Shown here in pieces: positions 32,628 through 42,433 of a stretch of DNA of 64,000 nt. A model generated the notes under the pieces. That model was not told the origin of the DNA. It did no database searches and saw only the letters and a list, made by a program, of their open reading frames with translations. Each line of letters opens with the position of its first letter. Within the stretch, counting starts at the first letter, position 1. The position numbers and the translations under genes were made by a program. This stretch comes from Bacillus sp. MYb209 (GTDB taxonomy: Bacteria > Bacillota > Bacilli > Bacillales > Bacillaceae_G): contig NZ_PCNZ01000020.1 of the NCBI RefSeq assembly GCF_002975175.1, positions 29,941 through 93,940 of the forward strand, given 5' to 3'.

Positions 32628-33634
32628 GAAGCATTCACCTTCTCTTTTGATTTCGCTTTATTGTGCTCTAGAATGTGTTGCCAACAATGCGAACTATGCT
32701 CCCCAGAATACGATGTTTTTTCCGGAAAACGATGGATACATTCTTTTAGCGCTACAGGACAACGATTCACAAACGGGCACCCAAAACTATTTAACGTTTC
32801 AATTGAAGGTGTTGTTCCCTCAATTGCCCGGAGTACCTTTTCTGAATCATCCATATTCGGAATTGCTTGTAATAAGCTTTTCGTATATGGATGTTTAGGA
32901 GAACCTATTACCTCCTGTATCGTTCCTTTTTCAACAACACGCCCCCCATACATAACTACTACTCGGTCAGCTACTTCACGTACAAGCGCCAAGTCGTGTG
33001 TAATTAATAAAATACTCGTATTTTGTTTTTCTTTTCGCTCTTTTAATAACCCCATAATTTGTTTTTGAATTGTTACATCTAACGCCGTTGTAGGTTCATC
33101 TGCAATAACGAGCTTCGGGTGACATGCAAACGCAATTGCTAAACAAATACGCTGCCTCATACCTCCGCTTAACTGATACGGGTATTGTTCAAAGCGTTTC
33201 TCTGCTTCATGTATCCCTAAATCATTTAGTAAGTTAATCGCAATTTCTTTTGCCTCTTTTTTCGATTTTTTTTCATGCTGCACAATTACTTCTGTAATTT
33301 GTCTTCCCACCTTCATCGTCGGATTTAAAGATGAAAGCGGGTCTTGAAAGATAAAGGAAATATCTTTCCCGCGAATTTGATTCCATTCTGATTCTTGTAA
33401 ATTAGTTAATTCCTTTGATTGGAAAGATACATTTCCATCATCAATACGAATTGATTCTTGATTTAGACCGATAATTGATTGTGCTGTAACACTTTTTCCT
33501 GAGCCACTTTCTCCTACAAGTGCAACAATTTCACCTTCGTTAATAGAAAAGGAAACATGCTTCACAATTGCTTGTTTACTATTCTCTTTTTCAACGGCCA
33601 ACGTTACTTTTTCTAAAGATAAGAGCTGTCCCAT
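32624..33634 (-). CDS. Opp-type ABC ATPase (OppD-like)
   Basis: A 336-aa ATPase with Walker A GESGSGKSVTAQS, signature LSGGMRQRICLAIA and Walker B VIADEPTTALD, plus the C-terminal oligo_HPY domain with a Cys cluster (CPFVNRCPVALKEC) that binds an iron-sulfur cluster in relatives. Its start has a strong GGAAGGAG site but lies 44 nt inside the end of the OppC-like gene, an unusually long functional overlap. Confidence 0.88.
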   Translation of the reverse strand: MGQLLSLEKVTLAVEKENSKQAIVKHVSFSINEGEIVALVGESGSGKSVTAQSIIGLNQESIRIDDGNVSFQSKELTNLQESEWNQIRGKDISFIFQDPLSSLNPTMKVGRQITEVIVQHEKKSKKEAKEIAINLLNDLGIHEAEKRFEQYPYQLSGGMRQRICLAIAFACHPKLVIADEPTTALDVTIQKQIMGLLKERKEKQNTSILLITHDLALVREVADRVVVMYGGRVVEKGTIQEVIGSPKHPYTKSLLQAIPNMDDSEKVLRAIEGTTPSIETLNSFGCPFVNRCPVALKECIHRFPEKTSYSGEHSSHCWQHILEHNKAKSKEKVNAS

Positions 33635-34595
33635 GTTTTTTCTCCTTCCGATTCCGTTTTACGATTTTCGGATCAATTGCATCTTGCAAACCATCACCAA
33701 TTGCATTAAATGCGAACATAATGAGTGCAATCATGATTGCTGGGAAGAATAGTTGCCACCATTCTCCGCTCAATAATGTCCCGAGCGCATCGTTTGTCAT
33801 CGTCCCCCAGCTTGCTGCTGGTGATTGTACTCCAAGTCCGATAAAGCTTAAAAATGATTCTGAAAAAATAGCTGCTGGAATTGTAAATGATAAATTTACG
33901 ATAATAATCCCTGTTAAGTTTGGAATTAAATGCCCATATATAATTTTCATATGAGGTGTGCCTAATCGCTCTGCTGCAATAACAAATTCTCTTTGTTTCA
34001 ATGAAAGTACTTGCGCCCGAATGAGACGTGCCATGCCAATCCATCCCGTTAACGCAAGGGCGATTATAATTGTAAAAAGTCCTGGTTTCATAATGATTAA
34101 TAGTAAAATAACAATTAACAAATATGGGATACCGTATAACACTTCAATCCCTCTTATAATCCACTCATCAATTAACGTTCCAAGACGATTACGCCCTCTC
34201 ACATATCCACTAAAACCTCCGATAAGTACACCAAGCCCTATATCAAGAGCTGCTGCTACCAATCCAACTGTTAATGAAATTTTCCCACCAGCCCAAGTAC
34301 GCGCCCAAATATCTCTCCCTAAATCGTCTGTTCCGAACCAATGCTCACTACTAGGCGGTAAATTAGTTGCTTCTTTTACTTGTTCACTCGCAGTAAATGA
34401 CGTTAAACTTTCGCCAATAAGCGAGAAAACAATAATTAGTAATAACGTCACTGCCCCTAAAACTGCTATAGGGTTTGATATAAACTTGCGAAACACTTCC
34501 TTTTTCCGGCTAATCGTTTGCTGATCTTTATTTATCGTTAATTCTTTTTTCTCTTCATTCGTTAATAACTGGTCATTAATTTCATAAGCCCCCAT
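33591..34595 (-). CDS. Opp-type permease (OppC-like)
   Basis: A 334-aa permease with an N-terminal cytoplasmic stretch and helix (OppC_N), then the BPD-transporter domain with the EAA loop (VIAAERLGTPHMKIIYGHLI) and about six helices. The C-terminal 14 codons overlap the start of the OppD-like gene. It forms the channel with the OppB-like protein encoded 17 nt upstream. Confidence 0.88.
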   Translation of the reverse strand: MGAYEINDQLLTNEEKKELTINKDQQTISRKKEVFRKFISNPIAVLGAVTLLLIIVFSLIGESLTSFTASEQVKEATNLPPSSEHWFGTDDLGRDIWARTWAGGKISLTVGLVAAALDIGLGVLIGGFSGYVRGRNRLGTLIDEWIIRGIEVLYGIPYLLIVILLLIIMKPGLFTIIIALALTGWIGMARLIRAQVLSLKQREFVIAAERLGTPHMKIIYGHLIPNLTGIIIVNLSFTIPAAIFSESFLSFIGLGVQSPAASWGTMTNDALGTLLSGEWWQLFFPAIMIALIMFAFNAIGDGLQDAIDPKIVKRNRKEKKHGTALIFRKSNVGR

Positions 34596-34611
34596 TTAAA
34601 CATCACCCTCC

Positions 34612-35529
34612 TTACGTAATAGAACGAATGCGCGGATCAACAATACGATGAATGATATCTGTAATAAAAATACATACAATTAATAGCGCACTATAGAAAA
34701 TGGTTGTTCCCATAATCACCGGATAATCTCGGTTAAAAATACTATCTACAAAATATTTTCCTAAACCAGGAATTGAAAAGATTTTTTCAATAACGAAAGT
34801 CCCTGTTAAAAGTCCAGCCATTAATGGGCCAACAAATGTAAGTACCGGAACAATCGCATTTCGAAGAGCATGTCTTATAATGATTTTCTTAATTGGTATA
34901 CCTTTCGCTCTCGCTAGCTTAATATAATCACTCTGCAACACTTCAATCATATTAGAGCGAACAAATCTTGTAATAACTGCGATTGGCCCGAGCGCTAATG
35001 CGAAGGAAGGTAATACAGTATGCTCAAATGTTCCCCAAGACGCTACTGGTAAAAGTTCAAATTGAATGGCGAATACTTGTATGAATAGCGGCGCTAAAAT
35101 AAAACTCGGAATAGAAATACCGAGAATCGCAAGCAAGCTCACACTATAATCAATTACTTTCCCGTGATATAGAGCAGCAAATGTACCTGCGGCAATTCCG
35201 ACTAACAACGAAATAACAAGTGCTTGTAGACCAATGATGGCCGATGGGCCAAAGCCGGTCGTTATAATTTCTGATACGCCTTGACCTGTCGATTGAACAG
35301 ATTCACCAAAATCAAAATGAACTACGCCATCTAAATAAGCAACATACTGATTCCATAACGGTTCATCAAGGTGATACTTCGCTCTCATATTTTGTATCAC
35401 TTCTTCAGGAAAGATTTTCGCGTCTGATGAAAATGGATCCCCTGGAATAATATGCATAATTAAAAATGTTACTGTCGTAATAACCCATAGCGTGAATACC
35501 ATAACCGATAGTTTTTTAATAACATACAC
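34612..35529 (-). CDS. Opp-type permease (OppB-like)
   Basis: A 305-aa permease with six helices; the first carries TLWVITTVTFLIMHIIPGDPF, split as VFTLWVITTVTFLIM and HIIPGDPF, the OppB signature, and the EAA loop is DYIKLARAKGIPIKKIIIRH. It begins with GTG 8 nt after AGGGGG. First gene of the SAM-riboswitch operon. Confidence 0.88.
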   Translation of the reverse strand: MYVIKKLSVMVFTLWVITTVTFLIMHIIPGDPFSSDAKIFPEEVIQNMRAKYHLDEPLWNQYVAYLDGVVHFDFGESVQSTGQGVSEIITTGFGPSAIIGLQALVISLLVGIAAGTFAALYHGKVIDYSVSLLAILGISIPSFILAPLFIQVFAIQFELLPVASWGTFEHTVLPSFALALGPIAVITRFVRSNMIEVLQSDYIKLARAKGIPIKKIIIRHALRNAIVPVLTFVGPLMAGLLTGTFVIEKIFSIPGLGKYFVDSIFNRDYPVIMGTTIFYSALLIVCIFITDIIHRIVDPRIRSIT

Positions 35530-35616
35530 TTCAATAACCCCCTAAACAAATGAATTTACTTTGTTTTATTGACATATTTGTTCCCATCATTCCTTCTCCA
35601 CTTCTTAAAACACAAA

Positions 35617-35768
35617 AAGCCTTGATCTTAAAAAATAAGATCAAGGCTTAATAAAACTATGCCCATCACTTATCTTTCAAGACTTGCTTGCTGGAATTAG
35701 CACGGTGTTCTATTTCAGAACCCGCTGCTGAGGTGTCATAGGGCCAGTCCCTCTACCTCTCTGGATAA
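35617..35768 (-). ncRNA. SAM-I (S-box) riboswitch with terminator, copy 2
   Basis: On the minus strand, aptamer 35768-35671: TTATCCAGAGAGGTAGAGGG, CTGGCCC, CTCAGCAGCGGGTT, CGTGCTAATTCC and closing GAAAGATAAG. The terminator (35617-35650) pairs AAGCCTTGATCTTA with TAAGATCAAGGCTT before TTTTTG. It controls the opp-like operon. Further upstream, 35841-35990 shows nothing I recognise. Confidence 0.92.
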
Positions 35769-35811
35769 GTAAATTGCTATATTATTATTTGGTTCAAATT
35801 GTATATTTTGA

Positions 35812-35840
35812 ATTATAATTCTGAAAAAATGAAAAGTCAA
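35812..35840 (-). promoter_or_regulatory. Sigma-A promoter of the S-box opp operon
   Basis: TTGACT (35835-35840), a 17-nt spacer and TATAAT (35812-35817) on the minus strand. Confidence 0.7.
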
Positions 35841-35990
35841 TCAAATTGGATATATTTAGAAAAATCAGTTTTCGTTGATACTCATAATAAAACAGAAATT
35901 CAATGGGTATTAAGTATTCGAGGATTGAAGGCGCATATAGGTGAACTTTATTAGTATCTACTGTATATAGTATTTTTACGTAAATAAGAA

Positions 35991-36021
35991 AAAATAACCT
36001 TGCATGCGCAAGGTTATTTTT
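35991..36021 (-). terminator. Terminator of the 170-aa lipoprotein gene
   Basis: AAAATAACCTTGC pairs with GCAAGGTTATTTT, with T-rich flanks on both strands. Confidence 0.85.
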
Positions 36022-36526
36022 CCGTTTCTGTTTGAAAACGTTTATAGTATGTCGATGCTGTTGAAAAATTAATTTCTATATCACGAATCAACGATGAGTC
36101 TTCTTCTTTAGCTAACTTCTGTAATTTTTTCATTGCTTGTTCCGATTCATTTAAGAAACCAACATACATTTCATGTTCTTGTTCTTTCGACTTCGGTACA
36201 CGAATTTCTTTACGCATATGATCTATATCTTCTAGCATGCCCGTTGTTACATTTTGCACGTCTTCCTTATATTTAGCATTAGTTATTTCCTTACCGCCCT
36301 TTTCTTTTGCCACTTCAAATAACTGTAACGCTTTATTAATTTCCTTGTTCATCTTCGCATCATACTTTTCATGTACCTCGCGATACGCTTTCATATCTTC
36401 TGTCTGTTCAGTAGATTGCTCTACCTTTTCTTTCGGTTCTTTCGTATCTTTCGTGTCTTTATTTCCATTACATCCCGCTAGAAGGAGCATACCCCCAAGC
36501 ATTGCAATACCGAAAACCTTCTTCAT
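36014..36526 (-). CDS. Hypothetical lipoprotein, 170 aa
   Basis: Signal peptide with lipobox LLLAGC (Cys19), then a Lys/Glu/Thr-rich linker and a highly charged, mostly helical domain. No family recognised. It has an AGGAG site and its own terminator. Confidence 0.72.
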   Translation of the reverse strand: MKKVFGIAMLGGMLLLAGCNGNKDTKDTKEPKEKVEQSTEQTEDMKAYREVHEKYDAKMNKEINKALQLFEVAKEKGGKEITNAKYKEDVQNVTTGMLEDIDHMRKEIRVPKSKEQEHEMYVGFLNESEQAMKKLQKLAKEEDSSLIRDIEINFSTASTYYKRFQTETEK

Positions 36527-36710
36527 CTCTTATTCTCCTTTTATCTACATCTACTACGAATTACAGTTTTTCTTATCTCCACTTGTTTTATTATACCGAG
36601 AACATCCTAAATTTTGCACTTAAGATGATTTCTTAATATGTATATCAACATTTTTGTCACAGTATCGTCACTTTATTCAAGTAACTTTTGCACTCCTTTA
36701 CTATGCCACC

Positions 36711-36768
36711 TTACAAAACTGTAAGCACACGTAGAGAACAAACCATGCTAGACTTACATATGCATAAC
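36711..36768 (+). promoter_or_regulatory. TTACA-N4-TGTAA box, variant spacing
   Basis: TTACA (36711-36715) and TGTAA (36720-36724) precede the 148-aa gene. The candidate -10 CATAAC starts at 36763, 39 nt after the box, and the third half-site is off by one, so membership in the shared promoter family is uncertain. Confidence 0.4.
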
Positions 36769-36802
36769 GCAAGCGTAGTTAAGTTTCTAAGGAGAATCAT
36801 CC

Positions 36803-37249
36803 ATGTACAATACAATACCTTTTATGGGAGAAGATATTCGTGTCCTTATTCGCGAAAAATCACTCCATATTGAAAATACAGAGAGCCTTCGCCGCGTATT
36901 AAAAAAGAAGCATGCTCCATTTCAGTTAGCACAACATTTAAAACAACAACATACAAATAAATTTCATACTGTACTCAATATATCTGATAAATCATTAACA
37001 ATCGAAATTATCGGTCATGTTTATATCGGAAACTTTGCAGATGCTTTAAAAGAAATTCCACGTATACCGAAGATTGCTCCTATTATCGTTGAGAGGGCAT
37101 ATAGAATTACAGATCATACTGATATTATTGACTGCGGAGAGAAAGAGGTCGATAGCAACCGTTGGGTATGGGATAAACTTGCTTTCTTATATGATGCGAT
37201 CATGAATAATATGTATGAGTTATTTCAAAGAAATGAAAAAAAGAGCTGA
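36803..37249 (+). CDS. Hypothetical protein, 148 aa
   Basis: A soluble protein with mixed alpha/beta character (FHTVLNISDKSLTIEIIGHV is a likely strand pair), no signal peptide and no recognised family. The ATG follows AAGGAG. A TTACA-N4-TGTAA box lies about 80 nt upstream, possibly linking it to the peptide regulon. Ends at a bidirectional terminator. Confidence 0.65.
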   Translation: MYNTIPFMGEDIRVLIREKSLHIENTESLRRVLKKKHAPFQLAQHLKQQHTNKFHTVLNISDKSLTIEIIGHVYIGNFADALKEIPRIPKIAPIIVERAYRITDHTDIIDCGEKEVDSNRWVWDKLAFLYDAIMNNMYELFQRNEKKS

Positions 37250-37279
37250 TTCAAAGAAATGTTTGAATCAGCTCTTTTT
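37237..37279. terminator. Bidirectional terminator
   Basis: AAGAGCTGATTCAAA pairs with TTTGAATCAGCTCTT with A/T runs outside, between converging genes. Confidence 0.88.
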
Positions 37280-37280
37280 G

Positions 37281-38540
37281 TTAAGCCTCTAAATTTTGGT
37301 ATTGTTGCAGTTCAAACTGCTTTTCACTTCTTTTTGCCATGAATAAATAGCATAACACAGCACCAATTTCACAAAGAGCTATAACAACACCCATAGGAAG
37401 TGCTGTATTACTTCCACCAATACCTACTAGCGGTGCAACAAGTGCTCCTGAAATGAACTGTAATAAACCTAATAAAGCTGATGCTGTTCCTGCTGCTTGT
37501 CTTTGATTTCTCATTGCTAACGAGAAGCCCGTTGTTGATACAACCCCAACACTTGATACGACGAGGAATAGCGAGCATAAAACACCGATTAGACCTATTC
37601 CAAATACGATTGTAAGTAGTAACGATAGACCGCCAACAGCCGCAATAACAATACCGAAAACAAATAAAGTTTTCTCATTAACTTTCCCTGCTAGGCGGCC
37701 AGTAACTTGGCTAGCAATAATAATACCAATACCGTTAATCGCAAAGAACAAACTAAACTCTTGCGGTGATGCCCCGTATATATTTTGCAACACGAACGGT
37801 GAACCAGAAATATAAGCAAACATTGCAGCTGTTACTAATCCTTGCGACAATGCATAACCCATAAATAAACGATCTTTCAGAAGCTTTCCGTATGTCGCCA
37901 GCGTTCCCGACAAACCACCTGTCTCTCTTTCTTCAGGAGGTAATGTTTCACGTAATACGAAAGTAGCTGATATTAGCATGAATACACTAATTGCTCCAAG
38001 GACGATAAAGACGCCGCGCCATGATGTGAACTGTAATAATTGCCCTCCAATAATCGGTGCCAAAATAGGTGCTGCTCCGTTTACTAACATAAGTAATGAG
38101 AAAAACTTCGTCATTTCAGAACCTGAATACATATCACGTACCATTGCACGTGATATAACGATACCAGCAGATCCTGAAGCACCTTGTAAGAAGCGTAAAA
38201 GCACTAAACTCCAAATAGATGGTGCAACAGCACAAAGTAAAGAAGAAGCAACATAAATAATAAGAGCGATAATAAGAGGTTTGCGCCTTCCGTAAATGTC
38301 ACTAATTGAACCAACAAATAACTGTCCTACTGAAAGCCCAAGCAGACAAGCAGTTAATGTAAGCTGCGCAAGGGATGCACCCGTTTGTAAATCATCCGTT
38401 AACTTTGGTAAAGAAGGCAAATACATATCAATAGATAATGGCCCAATTGCCGTAAGTGTCCCTAATACAAGAATCATCCATAACCTGTTTATCTTTACAG
38501 GTTTATATACTTCGTGATTAACTCCATTCACTTTTTCCAT
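37281..38540 (-). CDS. Bcr/CflA-family multidrug efflux MFS transporter
   Basis: A 419-aa transporter with twelve hydrophobic helices. PLSIDMYLPSLPKL in the first external loop is the Bcr/CflA signature, GSISDIYGRRKPL is the MFS loop 2-3 motif and RFLQGASGSAG the antiporter region. It should export drugs by proton antiport. Monocistronic. Confidence 0.87.
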   Translation of the reverse strand: MEKVNGVNHEVYKPVKINRLWMILVLGTLTAIGPLSIDMYLPSLPKLTDDLQTGASLAQLTLTACLLGLSVGQLFVGSISDIYGRRKPLIIALIIYVASSLLCAVAPSIWSLVLLRFLQGASGSAGIVISRAMVRDMYSGSEMTKFFSLLMLVNGAAPILAPIIGGQLLQFTSWRGVFIVLGAISVFMLISATFVLRETLPPEERETGGLSGTLATYGKLLKDRLFMGYALSQGLVTAAMFAYISGSPFVLQNIYGASPQEFSLFFAINGIGIIIASQVTGRLAGKVNEKTLFVFGIVIAAVGGLSLLLTIVFGIGLIGVLCSLFLVVSSVGVVSTTGFSLAMRNQRQAAGTASALLGLLQFISGALVAPLVGIGGSNTALPMGVVIALCEIGAVLCYLFMAKRSEKQFELQQYQNLEA

Positions 38541-38630
38541 TCACCCTTTCATATAACTACTTAATCGTAACAATTATAGTTACAACATAAATATACGTCA
38601 AGTATACCGTATTTCCCTGTTTAATAATGT

Positions 38631-38658
38631 AAAAAAAAGCGATAGAATTTCTATCGCC
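38631..38658 (-). terminator. Terminator of the 572-aa membrane protein gene
   Basis: GCGATAGAA pairs with TTCTATCGC, followed on the minus strand by eight T. Confidence 0.85.
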
Positions 38659-40376
38659 TACTTTTTCAAATTACTATTTGTAAATTTAGATACAGATGCC
38701 ATCATTTCTCCTGTGTCTAAATATGTGATTTGAATTGGATCTCCTACTTCTGTAAACATTGCATATGGGAATTTCTTCGCAGGTATCATAAATACTTTTT
38801 GCTCATTTTCTAACAGTACGTAGACAATCGTATTTTCACCTGATTTTTCTTTATACACACGTTGTACAATACCTTCTTTTTGTGCTTCTTTCCCATTTGA
38901 AGTTGGTCTAAATGAATCACCACTTCCACTCAGTACATTTTTATAATTTTCAAGTGCTTCTTTTTGCGTTGAACCGGCTGCAAAGACCTTCGCGTTAGAA
39001 GCATATATAACGGTATGGGCACGTACTAATCCACCATCATCAATAACTGGAACAATCCAAGCAGGTTTACCATATACGTTATAAATAACCGGCATCGTTC
39101 CATGCCATTTCTCTCTCTTAAAGGAATTATCTACTACTTCTGTAGCAGCCGAACCGTCCATAATTCCCTTTACTTCTTTTCCGTTGTAGTAATACAACTT
39201 TCCTGTACGTGCATCAACTAATGAGTAACCGAGGGCAGAATCTACTCCTTCTTTCGGAGAGGTGAAATCTGTAAAATAATACAGTTTGCCATCTTTCCCG
39301 AAGATTGGTGTAACACCTTCCTTCGTTCCCCATTCAGTCGGAATCTTCATGTCAGTTTGTGAGAATTTCGTATTCCAGAATCCATGAATATATTTCCCGA
39401 AGTACGTATTTAACGTTGATGCTGTTTCATGATTTAATACACCATCAACGAACTTAGGTGCCTTCCCTTTATCATATCGTTTCACATCGCCTGTTTGTGC
39501 ATCAACAACGACAACCCCTTGTACTTCAAAACCTGATCTTCCTGAAATAAACTCGCCGTATGTCATTGTATAATACGGTTTCCCTTTATCATCAACCTCA
39601 AATTTTGGTTTTCCTTTAAAGATTAAATCTGGCTCTGCTTTTCGAACGACACGTTCTAATTTATTACCAAAAAACATACTTGGTACATACTTCATTTTAT
39701 ATCCAAGATGTAATTTCGCTTCCGCATCAGGATTTGTACCTGACATCGTTACGTAACCTGGAATTGTTTCTGCTTTACGTGCTTTAAAAAAACCTGAAAC
39801 TTCAATCGGCGCTACGTATAAAGCTTCCCCGTTTACCATTTGTGGTGTTAATTCCCCTAGCTCAAAATAAGCTACTTTCGGAATGTCACCAAATACCTTT
39901 TTCATTTTATTCTCCGCTGTTTTAGGCGGAACTGTAAACGGTTGGTCATTTTCAGTAAATGGCTCTGAAATATCTTTCTCTACCTTAACGACAGAATCAT
40001 ATTTCTTTTGCGAGATTACTATATCGTGCAAATAACCAAAATAGCCGTAACTTGCGAGTAAAACAAACATTAGAAGTCCTTTTAACATACCTTCTAATTT
40101 CCCTACCTGCTCTTGTGAAAATAAAACAAGCCCAATTAAAATCGCTACTGCAACAGAATAATGAGTAAGAATAGAATCTGCTCGATCATCAATTAGCCAA
40201 AAATATTCATAGATTGCAATACCTATCCAAAATAAAACAGGAATAACTAAAATAGATGATTTCTTACCCTTTACAACTTTCTCATTTCCTCCTTTATCCA
40301 CCGCGCGAATTTTATTACCGCTTCTAGTCCATGGAATCAAAAACAAAGTGAGAATAGCTAAAACTATAAATTTCAT
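38658..40376 (-). CDS. Large membrane protein, unknown function
   Basis: About 572 aa. One N-terminal helix (about 3-17), a basic loop, then three more helices (about 43-118), followed by a large extracytoplasmic region (about 140-570) with repeated Tyr/Gly-rich motifs (GEFISGRSGFEVQGVVVVDA, LGYSLVDARTGKLYYYNG) resembling PepSY-like repeats, probably beta-rich. The start at 40376 (MKFIVLAILT) is chosen because GGGGAC lies upstream; a more distal ATG at 40412 has no site. No assigned function. Confidence 0.65.
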   Translation of the reverse strand: MKFIVLAILTLFLIPWTRSGNKIRAVDKGGNEKVVKGKKSSILVIPVLFWIGIAIYEYFWLIDDRADSILTHYSVAVAILIGLVLFSQEQVGKLEGMLKGLLMFVLLASYGYFGYLHDIVISQKKYDSVVKVEKDISEPFTENDQPFTVPPKTAENKMKKVFGDIPKVAYFELGELTPQMVNGEALYVAPIEVSGFFKARKAETIPGYVTMSGTNPDAEAKLHLGYKMKYVPSMFFGNKLERVVRKAEPDLIFKGKPKFEVDDKGKPYYTMTYGEFISGRSGFEVQGVVVVDAQTGDVKRYDKGKAPKFVDGVLNHETASTLNTYFGKYIHGFWNTKFSQTDMKIPTEWGTKEGVTPIFGKDGKLYYFTDFTSPKEGVDSALGYSLVDARTGKLYYYNGKEVKGIMDGSAATEVVDNSFKREKWHGTMPVIYNVYGKPAWIVPVIDDGGLVRAHTVIYASNAKVFAAGSTQKEALENYKNVLSGSGDSFRPTSNGKEAQKEGIVQRVYKEKSGENTIVYVLLENEQKVFMIPAKKFPYAMFTEVGDPIQITYLDTGEMMASVSKFTNSNLKK

Positions 40377-40466
40377 CAAAGGCAATGTCCCCTTTTCTTT
40401 TGTCTTCTCCATAAGTATAACAAATAAAGGGTAATCAGGTAAAAATGGGAATGGAAATACTTTTAA

Positions 40467-41000
40467 TTACTTATCACTGCGGCTTAATATAAATCCACTA
40501 ACTACATATAAAACTGAAGCAATGTAAAAAATAGTCCCTATCGTAAAGAAATCCACTAGGTAACCAGTTGCAATTATAGCTACTCCGCCACCAATTGATG
40601 TCCATACATGGTATTTCCCGATTTCATAACCAGCTTCCTTATGCACTACCTTCCGCGCTAACGACGTCTTCTCGGTATTACGCTGCACAGCACCTAAAAT
40701 ACCCATTAAAATTTGGAGAATATATACATGCCAAACTTCTGTTACAATAGGGAAACAAAGCATTAATATAGCCATAGACCAGGCGTATACAATTAATAGT
40801 TTCCTATCACCCACTCTATCAGAAATTTTCCCAACTAACGGATATACTAGAGCTGAAGTTAAAGCAAATAAGCCATAAGCCCAGCCAAATTGCGAGAAAC
40901 TATTTCCAACATTTCGAAGCAATAGTATATAAAAAGGAAATACCATACTACCCGCCATCATAATAATGCTTTGTGAGGCCACAAATCTTCTATATGTCAT
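40467..41000 (-). CDS. Half-size MFS transporter-like protein
   Basis: A 177-aa protein with six hydrophobic helices and the MFS loop motif GKISDRVGDRKLL. Normal MFS proteins have twelve helices and about 400 residues, so this equals one half. Its ATG overlaps the stop of the FAD oxidase gene (ATGA), and the end looks natural (FILSRSDK), so it may be a functional half-transporter that dimerises, or a truncated one. Confidence 0.65.
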   Translation of the reverse strand: MTYRRFVASQSIIMMAGSMVFPFYILLLRNVGNSFSQFGWAYGLFALTSALVYPLVGKISDRVGDRKLLIVYAWSMAILMLCFPIVTEVWHVYILQILMGILGAVQRNTEKTSLARKVVHKEAGYEIGKYHVWTSIGGGVAIIATGYLVDFFTIGTIFYIASVLYVVSGFILSRSDK

Positions 41001-42433
41001 TTGCTATACTCCTTATAAAATAAATTCACAAACCTTTCCTCTGGGTCTACTTCCTTCTTCTTCTGAAGGAATTCTTCTATACGAGGATACGCTTTCTTTA
41101 GTTGCTCCTTTTCCGGATAAGAATAATATGGTAAATAATAACTTCCATTATGCTTTAAAGTAACATCTATCATCTTCTGAATAGCCAGTTTTGTTTTCTT
41201 TATTTCATCTTCAGAACGCCCTTGATTAATTAGAAGCACAAGCGCAAGCATATCATCTTTCGCATAAGATAGCACCGCATTCTCATTCTTTTCTACATAG
41301 CGGATTGTAATGTTAAGAAGGTTTAATTCCTCTTCATTTAAAACAATTCGCAAATCATCTATATACTCTGCAAAACCATCTATCGGTACAAAGTACTCTT
41401 GTAAAACTTCGGTCAAGTTTGGATTATCGTATTCCATAAAAGCACTATCAGATCTCATTACATTATTTCGAGTTTCGTACTTACCATCTGTACGTTCAAA
41501 ATAACTTCTTTGTATATCCCAAAATACGCCCTTTCCCCAGTCACTATAACGTGATAACCCGAGCAAAAATTTCGGCGCAGCTATAATATTTTCTTCTTTT
41601 AATTTGCTGTACTCTTTCAACTTCTGTTGATCTTCTGCCAGTACATAATCTGTCACATACATTTCTTTTAAAAATGAATTTGGGGCAACAGAAATACGTG
41701 CTAAATGCATACGTATATTCTCGTCTCTTCGCACTTTATTCTTAAAGTATGAAGAGTATTCTTTATAATCTAGTACCTTCGTATGCGTTTCATACAATTC
41801 ATCGTTTGTTAACTGTAGCGTCACATCTAAAATCACACCAAACAATCCATATCCCCCAATTACATACGGAAACAAGTCAGCATTTTCTTCTCTACTTACA
41901 TCACGTACTATACCATCTGCCATTAATAATCTGAACGACTCTACTGTATCAATCAATGCTTCATGACGAATATCACGCCCATGTACATTTACACTTAATG
42001 AACCACCAACAGTAAAAATATTTTGAGATTGCATCACTTGAACTGCAAGACCATACGGATTGATTTTCTTTTGAATGTCATTCCATGTGACACCGCTTTG
42101 CACCCTAATCCTCTTCTTCTCCGGATCGAATTCTAATATTTCATTATACCCTTTCATATCAAGCATCGTACCGTTCGGATAATACGTCTGCCCGCCTTGG
42201 CTATGTTGCATACCTGCAATGGAAATCTTCTCTCCAGAAACAGTTGCATCTTGCACTAACTTTTTTAATGAACTTTCATCCTCAGCATTTTCAACACGTT
42301 TAATTTTCGTTGGAAGCAACTTCCCTACATCACTCATAATAGGATGATCCAGTTGCTCTTTGTATGTATATATAGATGTCGTGATCAACACTGTATACGC
42401 TACAATTACAACCGCTATTTTTCTTTTTTTCAA
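40997..42433 (-). CDS. Membrane-anchored FAD-binding oxidoreductase
   Basis: A 478-aa protein with an N-terminal membrane anchor (about 6-22) and a PCMH-type FAD-binding domain (about 45-220: ISIAGMQHSQGGQTYYPNG is the His-containing FAD-site region, VGGSLSVNVHGRD the pyrophosphate loop), then a substrate cap domain. Relatives include aldonolactone oxidases and sugar-phosphate-lipid oxidases such as DprE1. Substrate unknown. Translationally coupled to the half-size MFS protein, which may move substrate or product. Confidence 0.75.
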   Translation of the reverse strand: MKKRKIAVVIVAYTVLITTSIYTYKEQLDHPIMSDVGKLLPTKIKRVENAEDESSLKKLVQDATVSGEKISIAGMQHSQGGQTYYPNGTMLDMKGYNEILEFDPEKKRIRVQSGVTWNDIQKKINPYGLAVQVMQSQNIFTVGGSLSVNVHGRDIRHEALIDTVESFRLLMADGIVRDVSREENADLFPYVIGGYGLFGVILDVTLQLTNDELYETHTKVLDYKEYSSYFKNKVRRDENIRMHLARISVAPNSFLKEMYVTDYVLAEDQQKLKEYSKLKEENIIAAPKFLLGLSRYSDWGKGVFWDIQRSYFERTDGKYETRNNVMRSDSAFMEYDNPNLTEVLQEYFVPIDGFAEYIDDLRIVLNEEELNLLNITIRYVEKNENAVLSYAKDDMLALVLLINQGRSEDEIKKTKLAIQKMIDVTLKHNGSYYLPYYSYPEKEQLKKAYPRIEEFLQKKKEVDPEERFVNLFYKEYSK

